Positions 6,870 to 14,301 of a stretch of DNA of 21,742 nucleotides are shown piece by piece. Origin of the DNA: JAZDOH01 sp043798815 (GTDB taxonomy: Bacteria; Patescibacteriota; Gracilibacteria; UM-FILTER-43-11); NCBI GenBank assembly GCA_043798815.1, contig JAZDOH010000083.1, positions 1-21,742 on the forward strand, given 5' to 3'. A program made the translations under genes and the position numbers. The notes beneath the pieces were generated by a model. That model was not told the origin of the DNA. It saw nothing but the letters and a program-made list of their open reading frames with translations, and did not search any database. Positions within the stretch are counted from its first letter, which is position 1; each line of letters opens with the position of its first letter.

Positions 6870-8000
6870 TTAGCTCTCCATCGTTTCCGCGATCAGCCGC
6901 CGTGGAGTGTCTTTGATTTTTATTCTGATTTCATCCACAGGTTTTGGCCCCTCAATCACTGGAACATCCATTTTTCCGCCCGCTTTGCCATCGGTGATCT
7001 TCAAGACGTCTTTGTCCACCTTTTCAAGCTCTTTTCCCGCGTTGTTATAGGCGTTCACCGTAGTACCAAGATGATTGCCGATTTTAACGAAATAATCCTG
7101 ATACGCGTTTAAATGACGCCCCAAATCCCCCACTCGTTTCTGGATTTCTTTGGCTGACTCCTCGATCGCGAGCGCCCGCAGTGCGTGCATCACCGTTTGC
7201 AGATACGCGTAAAAGGTCATGGGGGAAACCATGATAACATGTTGGCGGAAAGCGTAGTCGATGAGATCCACGGTATTGATCTCGAGCGATCCCACCTTGT
7301 GGGTGAGCAGGTTATAAAACACCCCGTCCGCCGGAATGAACATGAAAGCGAACTCCGTGGTTCCCTCGCCAGGTCGGACGTATTTGGACGTTTCGTCGAT
7401 TCGTTTTTTGAGATCGGTTTTAAACTCTTTGTGCAGCGCCAAACGTTTTCCATCGTCCTGCTCCTCCATGATGCGGTTGTAGTTTTCGAGCGAGAATTTG
7501 GCGTCGATCGGAATGATTTTATCGTTCACGCGGATGATCGCGTCCACCACCTCACCGCCCTTGAACCCGTATTGCATTTGGAAACTGGAAGGCGGCAGTA
7601 CATTGCTGAGGAGATTTTCGAGAAAAAATTCACCCAAAATTCCGCGCTGTTTGGGATTGCGAAGCGTGTTTTCGAGCGTTTTCAATTGGGTGGCAAAACC
7701 GACGATTTGCTTATTGGTCTCTTGTAATTCCGTGAGACGGGTTGTGACCTGTTTGGCCTGATCCGCCACATCTTTGACGATTTTGGCACTGGTGGCGAAT
7801 TGTTTTTGGAGCGACTCTGAAAGGGTCTTGTCCTGCATTTTCATCCCCTTCTCAAATTTCTCCTCCAATTTGCTCAGATATTGCTGGAGCATGAGGAGAG
7901 ATTGGTCGTCTTGCTTTGGCTTCACCGTCTGTAGGATTTTATAGCCCAAAGCTAAAAGAGAAACAATACCGACAACAATAAGAATGATGGGGAGGGTCAT
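6870..8000 (-). CDS. rmuC: DNA recombination protein RmuC
   Basis: 376 residues. An N-terminal membrane helix (LPIILIVVGIVSLLALGYKI) is followed by a coiled coil to about residue 110. The RmuC domain then begins at LRNPKQRGILGEFFLENLLS and continues with GGEVVDAIIRVNDKIIPIDAKF and FAFMFIPADGVFYNLL. RmuC is a predicted PD-(D/E)XK-type nuclease; IDAKF carries the D-x-K part of the signature. It limits sequence inversions in E. coli, and its exact substrate is unclear. The start lies 10 bases after the stop of an orphan HigA antitoxin gene, so the two are probably cotranscribed. Length and domain order are normal. Confidence 0.93.
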   Translation of the reverse strand: MTLPIILIVVGIVSLLALGYKILQTVKPKQDDQSLLMLQQYLSKLEEKFEKGMKMQDKTLSESLQKQFATSAKIVKDVADQAKQVTTRLTELQETNKQIVGFATQLKTLENTLRNPKQRGILGEFFLENLLSNVLPPSSFQMQYGFKGGEVVDAIIRVNDKIIPIDAKFSLENYNRIMEEQDDGKRLALHKEFKTDLKKRIDETSKYVRPGEGTTEFAFMFIPADGVFYNLLTHKVGSLEINTVDLIDYAFRQHVIMVSPMTFYAYLQTVMHALRALAIEESAKEIQKRVGDLGRHLNAYQDYFVKIGNHLGTTVNAYNNAGKELEKVDKDVLKITDGKAGGKMDVPVIEGPKPVDEIRIKIKDTPRRLIAETMES

Positions 8001-8010
8001 GAGATTTTAA

Positions 8011-8334
8011 TTAGGTTTTTATGATACCAATTTTAGCGGCAAATTGCCAGGCATGGACTTGATGCTCGAGTTGATCGGCTAACAAATCTTCCTGAACCTC
8101 AAGATCGTAATGCGCCTGACTATTAAGCCAAAATTTTGGAGAATTACCAAAAAATTTCCCTAACCGTAAGGCCGTGTCTGCCGTGATGGCACGCTTTCCG
8201 TGTACGATCTCATTGATACGCCTCGGAGGCACGCTGATGTTCTTGGCTAACCGATATTCGCTAATTTTAAGGGGTTTTAAAAATTCCTCTTTAAGCATTT
8301 CTCCGGGATGGATGGATTTTAACCTTTTGGTCAT
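8011..8334 (-). CDS. higA: HigA-family antitoxin (orphan HTH protein)
   Basis: 107 residues of the HigA/VapI addiction-module antidote family: an IHPGEMLKEEFLKPLKISEY opening, a helix-turn-helix (RLAKNISVPPRRINEIVHGK), then RAITADTALRLGKFFGNSPK and FWLNSQAHYDLE, all diagnostic. No HigB toxin frame is present on either side. Upstream is a non-coding region and downstream, after 10 bases, is rmuC. It likely represses its own promoter through the palindrome at 8353-8368 and so may control rmuC too. It could be the remnant of a toxin-antitoxin pair or a recruited regulator. Confidence 0.88.
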   Translation of the reverse strand: MTKRLKSIHPGEMLKEEFLKPLKISEYRLAKNISVPPRRINEIVHGKRAITADTALRLGKFFGNSPKFWLNSQAHYDLEVQEDLLADQLEHQVHAWQFAAKIGIIKT

Positions 8335-8352
8335 AGGATTTTCTAAAGCTTG

Positions 8353-8384
8353 TTTATTCTAGAATAAAAAACAAAGTAGGTAAA
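8353..8384 (-). promoter_or_regulatory. higA-rmuC promoter with overlapping 16-bp palindrome
   Basis: Minus strand TTTACC (8384-8379), 17-base spacer, TAGAAT (8361-8356). The -10 box lies inside the perfect palindrome TTTATTCTAGAATAAA (8353-8368). A dimeric HTH repressor bound there would block RNA polymerase, fitting HigA autoregulation. Confidence 0.6.
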
Positions 8385-8394
8385 GGCCGCTTCA

Positions 8395-8640
8395 TTGAAC
8401 CAGGCACCAGCAAAAGATAATATTGAACCAAACCTGCTGAAGCAAATGGTGCTTTAAGATGGAAATGCGCCAAGTTAAATCCAAGTAGGTAGCCTACATC
8501 CCAGGCTAGTATGGGAGTCGGTCGTAAGATTAGTAGATGGTGGAAGGGACTCAGGTAGGAAATACCTTAGATCCCCTACATACGAAACTCTATGACAAGG
8601 TACAAGTGCAGATAACCGTCCTGCGCTTGTTCACCAAGAC
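8395..8640 (+). ncRNA. Candidate structured non-coding RNA
   Basis: No open frame covers this stretch, yet it is packed with pairable arms. GCACCA/TGGTGC (8404-8409, 8447-8452). GGTGC/GCGCC (8448-8452, 8467-8471). GTAGG/CCTAC (8485-8489, 8493-8497). CCCA/TGGG (8500-8503, 8512-8515). A nested stem of GTAG/CTAC, GGGA/TCCC and AGGTA/TACCT spans 8533-8579. A 10-bp stem ACAAGTGCAG/CTGCGCTTGT lies at 8602-8630. Two stems contain G-U pairs that hold only on the plus strand, favouring that orientation. No motif of tmRNA, RNase P, SRP or 6S RNA was recognised. A group II intron fragment or an orphan RNA is possible. Ends are approximate. Confidence 0.4.
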
Positions 8641-8973
8641 AAAAAAATGATCATTTTGTTAACGCCAGCAAAACGATTCGTTGCCCACCGTTTTCATAAT
8701 ATCAGGAAAGCGATGATAAAATCATTTTCGTGACGTCATGAAAATGTTGATTCTTTGTCATCAAAGACAGTTACCAGGAAATTCTTGATAGCTGAATAGT
8801 GTGTTCCAAAATGGAACGAGCTGCCTAAGCCAACCACTAAGTTTGATGAATTTTCCCATCGGCAACAGCATGTGCAAATTTTGCACATACTGATTCTTCC
8901 TTTATTCACCTGTCTGAAGAATATTTCGAATATGTTTTGTAATAACTGTACGATTGGTTTGAACTGAAAATCA
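8641..8973. other. Non-coding, palindrome-rich stretch
   Basis: I see no convincing gene here. It holds AAAATGATCATTTT (8644-8657), a 24-bp palindrome with one mismatched pair centred on TGACGTCA (8723-8746), GTTCCAAAATGGAAC (8803-8817), and a 19-base palindrome with perfect 9-bp arms ATGTGCAAA/TTTGCACAT (8870-8888). An imperfect GAATATTTCGAATATG lies near 8920. A 50-codon minus-strand frame from 8888 is open only because it continues an antisense shadow of the helicase gene. These could be operators or remains of a mobile element. Confidence 0.4.
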
Positions 8974-11868
8974 TTAAGACATGGACGAATCACAAATCTT
9001 ATTGAACGGACAATATTGGCATTTGTGCTGACTAGGCGTAGGCGAAAAATTGGAGCGGTTGATTTCATCGGCGATGCTCTGGATTTCGATTTTCGCCGCT
9101 TCGAGCTTTTTAGTATCGGGCTGAATCGAAACGCGAATGTCTTCATCCAAAAAGTAGAGAGTGAGGCGCGAGGCCGGCAAATTAAAACATTCGCTCGCGG
9201 CCAGGGCATAAATAAAGAGCTGCAAATCCTCCGCCGCTTCTTTTTCGGTTTTACTGCGGCCGGTTTTATAATCGATGATTTCAAGCGTTCCATCTGGCAA
9301 ATCGTCCGCGCGGTCCAGACGACCTGATAAAGTGTAATCCCCTACTTTGAGCTTGAATCCTTTTTCCAAAAACCGAATGCGCGGAATATCTTCTTTAAAA
9401 TGTCCGTAAAACGCAACGAGAATTTCACGACCACGAGCTTTCCGGAGTTCCATGTGCTGCCGGCCTTCATACCCCTGATTCACCCACTTTTCATCGTAAA
9501 TTTGTAGCAGGTGCTCGAGTGAAAGATCCGGCTGGAATTCGGTGAAAAGACTCGCCTGTTTTTGCTGTTCCACCGACTTATAAAAGGCTTGGAGCGTTGA
9601 GTGCATGCTGATTCCAAAACTCAAATTCGCCGCCGGCGGTTCGGGAATTTTGTAAATATTCGCGTACTGGTATTGGCGCGGACAGGTTTTAAACTTCGTG
9701 AGCTGGGAATAACTGAATTGAGTGACGCGGGGGCGATTTTCCAGTAAAAAAGGTTCTTCTTTTTTTGGTTCCACCTGCTGGGTCGACAAAGCCGTGGGGG
9801 TTTTTTCGATTTGTGTGAAAACAATTTGCTCAATCACCTCGTCGATGAATCGTGAACGCTTTTTTTTGCGGGGATTGGCGGAAAAGGAAACGCCATAGAA
9901 ATCGGAATGAAGCATGTATAAATGCTCTTTAGCTCGTGTGACAGCCACATAAAACAACCGCCGTTCTTCCTCGATGTGCGCGTCCGCTTCAGTGAGAATT
10001 TCATGCACTAATTCGTCGGGAATGGCAATCGCGTCTTTACGATTGGTATTTGGAAATCGATCATTCGTGAGGCTGGCCAAAAACACCGCTTCAAATTCAA
10101 GCCCTTTGGCTCCGTGCACGGTGGAAACAAACACTCCGTCCCGCTCCACCGGCTCAAAGCGTGCGGAAGGATTTTCACCGGCTTCCTGCGCCAAATCCAA
10201 ATACTTCACGAAATCAATCACGGTTTTTTCAGCCTGCCTGCCGGTAGGCATGGAGGCGCTTCGTTCAAACTCCCGGATTTTATTGAAAAACGCGGCGATG
10301 CTCATGATTTCCTCTTCCGCTTCAATCGTACCAGCCGCGAGGAGTTGCTCGTAAAGTTTAATGGTTTGGCAAAAACGATACAGCGTTTCGCCGGCCGTGT
10401 GACTGCGGGAAAACTCAAAACAGTCGTTCAGCGTGTCCCGGAGGAATTTGGTGGATTCGTTTTTTTGCACCTCCTTGTACACGGGCTGGTAGTTTTTGCG
10501 TGCAGAAGCGATGAGCTCAGCCACAATGTCCATCGAAACGCCCCACACTGCCATGCGCAAAACGCGGTAAAAACTGATGTCATCGGTGGGATTGGCGAGC
10601 ACCCGCAGCACCGCGACCAAATCCAGGATTTCTTCCTTTAGGTACAGTCCTTTTTCTGACACGAATTCATAGGGAATATTTCGTTTTTTGAGTTCTGCGG
10701 CGAATGGCAACAACTGCGCGTTCGTGCGGCATAAAATCGCGATTTCTGAGAAGGGTATTTTGGGTCCCGTGTCATCCTGAGCGAGGCGAAGGATCTCCCC
10801 AATGACAAAATCCACTTCTTCCTCAAGCCGTGCCGAGTGAACCAATTGGATGGATTCGGCAACCCCGGGTCGCTGGCCTTTTAGTTTTTTATCCACACCC
10901 GCTTTCACCTCCAGCCGGTCTGGATTGTTGTACTGAACGGAGGCGTACGCCAAATCCAGAATCGCCTGATTACTGCGGTAATTTTGGGTCAAAACAACTT
11001 TTTCCGCCTCCGGATATTTTTCTTTAAATTGAAGGATGTTGGAAATCGCGGCGCCGCGGAATTTGTAAATGGACTGGTCATCATCCCCCACCACCATGAT
11101 GTTTTTGTGCTGGGTGGCCAGCTGGTCCACAATGGCGTTTTGGGCGATATTCGTATCCTGGTACTCATCCACGAGGATATAACGATAGCGGCTCTGTAAA
11201 TACTTCAAAATATTCGGCCGTAACCGGAAAAGTTCGATGACCTTATAATGCAGATCCGCGTAATCCAAAAAGCCTGCCTGAGCCAGGAGCGCCTGATATT
11301 TTTGATACGCCTTCCCGAGTTCCAAAAGCCGTTTGGCTTCGAGTTTGTCCTCCATTTTCTTCGCCGCCTCCATCACCATTTCCGGTGAATCCAATTCCTC
11401 TTTGAACCGGCTAAACGCGGAAAGCAACGCGTCGATGAACGACGTGGGATTCCCCATGGGGCGGTAGTAATCCAATTCAAATTCAAACAAATGCTCTTTC
11501 ACAAACATCCACTGCTCCACGCCCGCCAAAATACGGAAACCCGGAGATAATCCGATATCCACTCCGAATTCCCGCAAAATCCGGTCGCAAAACCCGTGAA
11601 ACGTGTGAATAGGAATCGCTTCGTAGCCAAGCGGCATCAGCCGATCCACCCGTTCTTCCAATTCCGCCGTCGCTTTTTCCGTAAACGTGAGCGCCAGCAC
11701 CTCGGAATTGCGGCACCAGCCGGAATGAATGATATGCGCAATCCGCTCCGTGATCACCCGCGTTTTCCCCGTCCCCGCTCCGGCAATCACCAGCATCGGC
11801 CCATTTTTATGTTGAATAGCCTTGAGCTGCTCGGAATTAAAACCGGTTTTTTTCGTTTTTTTAGGCAT
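8974..11868 (-). CDS. UvrD/Rep-type helicase fused to an Fe-S RecB/AddB-like nuclease
   Basis: 964 residues. An SF1A 3'-5' DNA helicase core is followed by a PD-(D/E)XK nuclease. Helicase motifs in order: Q-motif FNSEQLKAI; Walker A AGAGTGKT (29-36); Walker B DEYQDTN; VVGDDDQSIYKFRG; LTQNYRSN; STVHGAKGLEFEAVFL; LFYVAVTRAKEHL. The nuclease has LDRAD and IIDYKTG (D866, K868) and four cysteines, C729, C950, C953 and C959, in the AddB-type iron-sulfur arrangement that staples the domain. It probably unwinds and resects DNA ends during break repair, replacing AddAB/RecBCD in one chain; this role is inferred. An in-frame GC-rich palindrome near residue 540 adds PTGRQA. The start at 11868 gives the normal Q-motif spacing; there is no Shine-Dalgarno. 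Confidence 0.92.
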   Translation of the reverse strand: MPKKTKKTGFNSEQLKAIQHKNGPMLVIAGAGTGKTRVITERIAHIIHSGWCRNSEVLALTFTEKATAELEERVDRLMPLGYEAIPIHTFHGFCDRILREFGVDIGLSPGFRILAGVEQWMFVKEHLFEFELDYYRPMGNPTSFIDALLSAFSRFKEELDSPEMVMEAAKKMEDKLEAKRLLELGKAYQKYQALLAQAGFLDYADLHYKVIELFRLRPNILKYLQSRYRYILVDEYQDTNIAQNAIVDQLATQHKNIMVVGDDDQSIYKFRGAAISNILQFKEKYPEAEKVVLTQNYRSNQAILDLAYASVQYNNPDRLEVKAGVDKKLKGQRPGVAESIQLVHSARLEEEVDFVIGEILRLAQDDTGPKIPFSEIAILCRTNAQLLPFAAELKKRNIPYEFVSEKGLYLKEEILDLVAVLRVLANPTDDISFYRVLRMAVWGVSMDIVAELIASARKNYQPVYKEVQKNESTKFLRDTLNDCFEFSRSHTAGETLYRFCQTIKLYEQLLAAGTIEAEEEIMSIAAFFNKIREFERSASMPTGRQAEKTVIDFVKYLDLAQEAGENPSARFEPVERDGVFVSTVHGAKGLEFEAVFLASLTNDRFPNTNRKDAIAIPDELVHEILTEADAHIEEERRLFYVAVTRAKEHLYMLHSDFYGVSFSANPRKKKRSRFIDEVIEQIVFTQIEKTPTALSTQQVEPKKEEPFLLENRPRVTQFSYSQLTKFKTCPRQYQYANIYKIPEPPAANLSFGISMHSTLQAFYKSVEQQKQASLFTEFQPDLSLEHLLQIYDEKWVNQGYEGRQHMELRKARGREILVAFYGHFKEDIPRIRFLEKGFKLKVGDYTLSGRLDRADDLPDGTLEIIDYKTGRSKTEKEAAEDLQLFIYALAASECFNLPASRLTLYFLDEDIRVSIQPDTKKLEAAKIEIQSIADEINRSNFSPTPSQHKCQYCPFNKICDSSMS
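10232..10253. repeat. Short GC-rich palindromic repeat inside the helicase gene
   Basis: GCCTGCCTGCCGGTAGGCA plus flanking bases forms a near-perfect palindrome and is translated in frame as PTGRQA. A sibling element with the same GCCTGCCTG arm lies in rpsA at 12953-12973. It resembles protein-coding palindromic repeats such as Rickettsia RPEs (analogy, not homology). Confidence 0.6.
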
Positions 11869-11930
11869 AAGGAAACTACTGCCATGATACTAGGAAGAAG
11901 AGAGATTAGAAAAGAAAAATTTTCGGGTTC

Positions 11931-12803
11931 TTAGCTTTCTACTCCGTCACCACCGGGAACCGGTGATGGGCAGTAAGGCAATAACATAACCGTTGTAGAA
12001 TCCGCGAACGTTAAAACATATTTTTCGTCGAGCCCAGGGACTTTCACTTCCGCATCCCAAGAATCCAGAACTATCTTGCGTCTTCCGTCACCTTTTTCAC
12101 CTGATAAATCAACAAATGTTAGACCCTTTTCCCCAAAAGCTGTTCTTAAAGCTGCTATAAAAGATCCTTCAGAGCCCAGATCTTTTCCACGCACGATTTC
12201 GGCAATCGCTGGCAGAGTAACGGTATCACGAGACATAACCCATTCATCTCCTGCTTCATCACATGCCGTTTCTTCGAAAAGCCTAAGAAAACCTGCGACA
12301 ATTTCAACGGCATATTTTTTGCCACCTGCCGTAACTTTCTGCACATGAGAATGTAGATTTACATGACACGGAGCCTCACCTTCAAGCCACCATATCACAA
12401 ATTGGAGTTGATGCTCACGAGCAAAAGCTCTTAAAAGCGGCATTAATGCCGCAAAATCTGTGCATTCAATGTTTTTTAACATCTCACCCAGAGTCTTCCG
12501 TAAATCCAAAGCACCTTTGCCATCAGCAGCTAAAACATCTGCCAAAGTGGCACGTTTCTTTTCCGCCAGATCTCTCAACCTTTCGAGATGCCCCAAAAGT
12601 CCTCTGTAATCAAGTTGTTCTGAAGCAATAGGTTCTTCGTCGCCGGGGCTGGTCAAGCGTCGCATGCCCCTGTTGATAGCATCAACTAATAGGCTACGTT
12701 GCCCAATAGCAACAGCTTCTGTTAGTCTAAAAAGTGCTAAGATTTTATCTGGTGTTCCTAAAAGTCTCGCAGCATGCTCCTCTAAAGATTCTGTTTCAGG
12801 CAT
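11931..12803 (-). CDS. Hypothetical protein, 290 residues
   Basis: Not recognised. The protein is soluble and predominantly acidic, with no signal peptide or membrane helix. The N-terminal half looks helical (SLEEHAARLLGTPDKILALF, then LGHLERLRDLAEKKRATLAD). The C-terminal half has more beta-like segments (RKIVLDSWDAEVKVPG, YVLTFADSTTVMLLPY) and ends in a proline/glycine-rich tail. No catalytic motif is evident. It sits between rpsA (stop 12868) and the helicase-nuclease (start 11868) on the same strand, with 64- and 62-base gaps. A possible promoter with TTGACG at 12860-12855 lies just upstream, with a weak -10. Its codon use and length support a real gene. Confidence 0.65.
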   Translation of the reverse strand: MPETESLEEHAARLLGTPDKILALFRLTEAVAIGQRSLLVDAINRGMRRLTSPGDEEPIASEQLDYRGLLGHLERLRDLAEKKRATLADVLAADGKGALDLRKTLGEMLKNIECTDFAALMPLLRAFAREHQLQFVIWWLEGEAPCHVNLHSHVQKVTAGGKKYAVEIVAGFLRLFEETACDEAGDEWVMSRDTVTLPAIAEIVRGKDLGSEGSFIAALRTAFGEKGLTFVDLSGEKGDGRRKIVLDSWDAEVKVPGLDEKYVLTFADSTTVMLLPYCPSPVPGGDGVES

Positions 12804-12867
12804 ATTAAAAAAGTTAAAGGTTAAGGCTAAAGCTTAAAACAATTTTTCCACTCCCGTCAATAGCTTT

Positions 12868-14181
12868 TTACTTTTCCTCCTTCTTTTTCGTCTTTTTCTC
12901 GATTTTCTTTTCAGCCTTCTCTTCTTTTTCTTCTTTCGGAGCGGCCTTTTTGCCTGCCTGTCGGACAGGCAGGATCTTAGGTTTTTCTTCTTTGGCTTCC
13001 TCTTTCTTCGGATCCTCTTCAGCTTTTACTTCTTCCTTCTCTCCTTCCTTTTCTTCTTTGGCCTTCTTGGTGGTTTTTATTTTCTTCAGGCCCATCCCTT
13101 TTAAGCTCAAACCGATGCGGTGTTCGTCGCGGTCGATGTTGATGACGGTGGCCTCCACTTCTTGCCCAACCTCCAAATAATCCTCGGCGCTGTCGACTTT
13201 GCTCTCGGCGACTTCGGAAAGGTGGATCAGGCCGGAAAGCTCATCTGGCAATTCCACAAAAGCGCCAAAGAGCGAAAAGCGGCTGATTTTTCCTTTAACC
13301 TTGCTGTCCACGGGGTATTTGTCCGCAATTTCCTGCCAGGGGTCGGGCGTGAGGCGTTTGATGGAAAGGGAAAGCTTATCGCCTTCAATGCCGATAATTT
13401 CCACTTCTACCTCCTGCCCCATCTTGGCATATTCATGGGGATCCGACACATGACCCCAGGCGATTTCAGAAATATGCACCAAGCCTTCCAGGCCGTTGAA
13501 CGTGACGAAAATACCGAACTTAACGACGCCGCTCACCTTGCCTTTCACGCGATCCCCAACTGTTAAACTGCTCAGGGCTGCCTGGGAATCTCCATGGGCG
13601 GCCGCTTTTTCAGACAAAATCATCTTGCCGCTCGCGCGATCCAAATTGATCACCTTCACCTGTAACTTTTGGCTCACCAGCTTTTGAAGACGCGTTAAAA
13701 TCATGCCGCTATCCGCTCCTTCCACGCGAGGATAATGCACCGGAGCCAGTTGTGACACGGGGATGAATCCTTTGATGCCATCCACATCCAACAACAAACC
13801 ACCTTTATTCGCTTCGTGGACGGTGACTTCAATGATCTCGCAATCCCGGAACGCCTTTTCAAACCGATCCCATGCCGTGGCCTGTGACGCCTTGCGCAGA
13901 GAAAGCACCACGTTGCCCCCTTCATCTTCCCCGCGGATCACCACTGCCTTCACCGTATCCCCTTCTTTTAGATCCCGGAATGTGCCCTGAGTGTCCTGAG
14001 TGTCCTTTCCGGTCACAATGCCCACCGCCACCCCGTTCAAATCCACCACCAATTGGTTTTTGCGGACGGAGATCACCGTGCCTTCCACCACGGTTCCCAA
14101 CGCCGGCTGGAGCAAGTCCGCCGAATGCGAAAGGAGGTCTTCCATGGTTAAATTTTCATCAACGATTTTGAATGTAGCCAT
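12868..14181 (-). CDS. rpsA: 30S ribosomal protein S1 (four S1 domains)
   Basis: 437 residues. Four OB-fold S1 RNA-binding repeats lie at about 29-97, 115-187, 207-277 and 294-362. Repeats three and four carry the strongest signatures (KFGIFVTFNGLEGLVHISEI, LFGAFVELPDELSGLIHLSE). A ~70-residue lysine/glutamate-rich tail follows. E. coli S1 has six domains; a four-domain form is common in other phyla. S1 normally helps recruit mRNA with weak or absent Shine-Dalgarno sites, which fits the SD-poor starts in this window. The tail contains an in-frame palindromic repeat encoding PVRQAG. The gene has its own promoter and an ~85-base leader. Confidence 0.92.
   Translation of the reverse strand: MATFKIVDENLTMEDLLSHSADLLQPALGTVVEGTVISVRKNQLVVDLNGVAVGIVTGKDTQDTQGTFRDLKEGDTVKAVVIRGEDEGGNVVLSLRKASQATAWDRFEKAFRDCEIIEVTVHEANKGGLLLDVDGIKGFIPVSQLAPVHYPRVEGADSGMILTRLQKLVSQKLQVKVINLDRASGKMILSEKAAAHGDSQAALSSLTVGDRVKGKVSGVVKFGIFVTFNGLEGLVHISEIAWGHVSDPHEYAKMGQEVEVEIIGIEGDKLSLSIKRLTPDPWQEIADKYPVDSKVKGKISRFSLFGAFVELPDELSGLIHLSEVAESKVDSAEDYLEVGQEVEATVINIDRDEHRIGLSLKGMGLKKIKTTKKAKEEKEGEKEEVKAEEDPKKEEAKEEKPKILPVRQAGKKAAPKEEKEEKAEKKIEKKTKKKEEK
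12953..12973. repeat. 21-bp perfect palindrome inside rpsA
   Basis: Two perfect 10-base arms (CCTGCCTGTC and GACAGGCAGG) surround one central base. It is translated within the charged C-terminal tail as PVRQAG, an abrupt change from the Lys/Glu repeats around it. Related to the element at 10232-10253. Confidence 0.65.
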
Positions 14182-14272
14182 ATGTAAAAATGAAGCAGAT
14201 AAGTTATAAATAATCGCTCTTTGGCGCCCGGCTCCTCTGCAAAAAAGAAGCTAAACTTCAAAGTGCTCCGGT

Positions 14273-14301
14273 ATTTTAGAATCCGGCCGCGCCGGCGTCA
14301 A
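14273..14301 (-). promoter_or_regulatory. Promoter of rpsA
   Basis: Minus strand TTGACG (14301-14296), 17-base spacer, TAAAAT (14278-14273). The -35 box overlaps the end of the upstream methyltransferase gene. The predicted leader of ~85 bases contains a short GAAG/CTTC hairpin followed by six T residues (near 14245), possibly an attenuator. Autoregulation through the leader would fit S1 but is not shown. Confidence 0.7.

Noticed and set aside
8736..9293. 185-codon minus-strand frame, with a possible 50-residue CKICTCC protein at its end
   Set aside because: Most of it is an out-of-frame shadow of the helicase-nuclease gene; the non-overlapping end has no recognisable family, no start signal and contains a palindrome that explains its start region.
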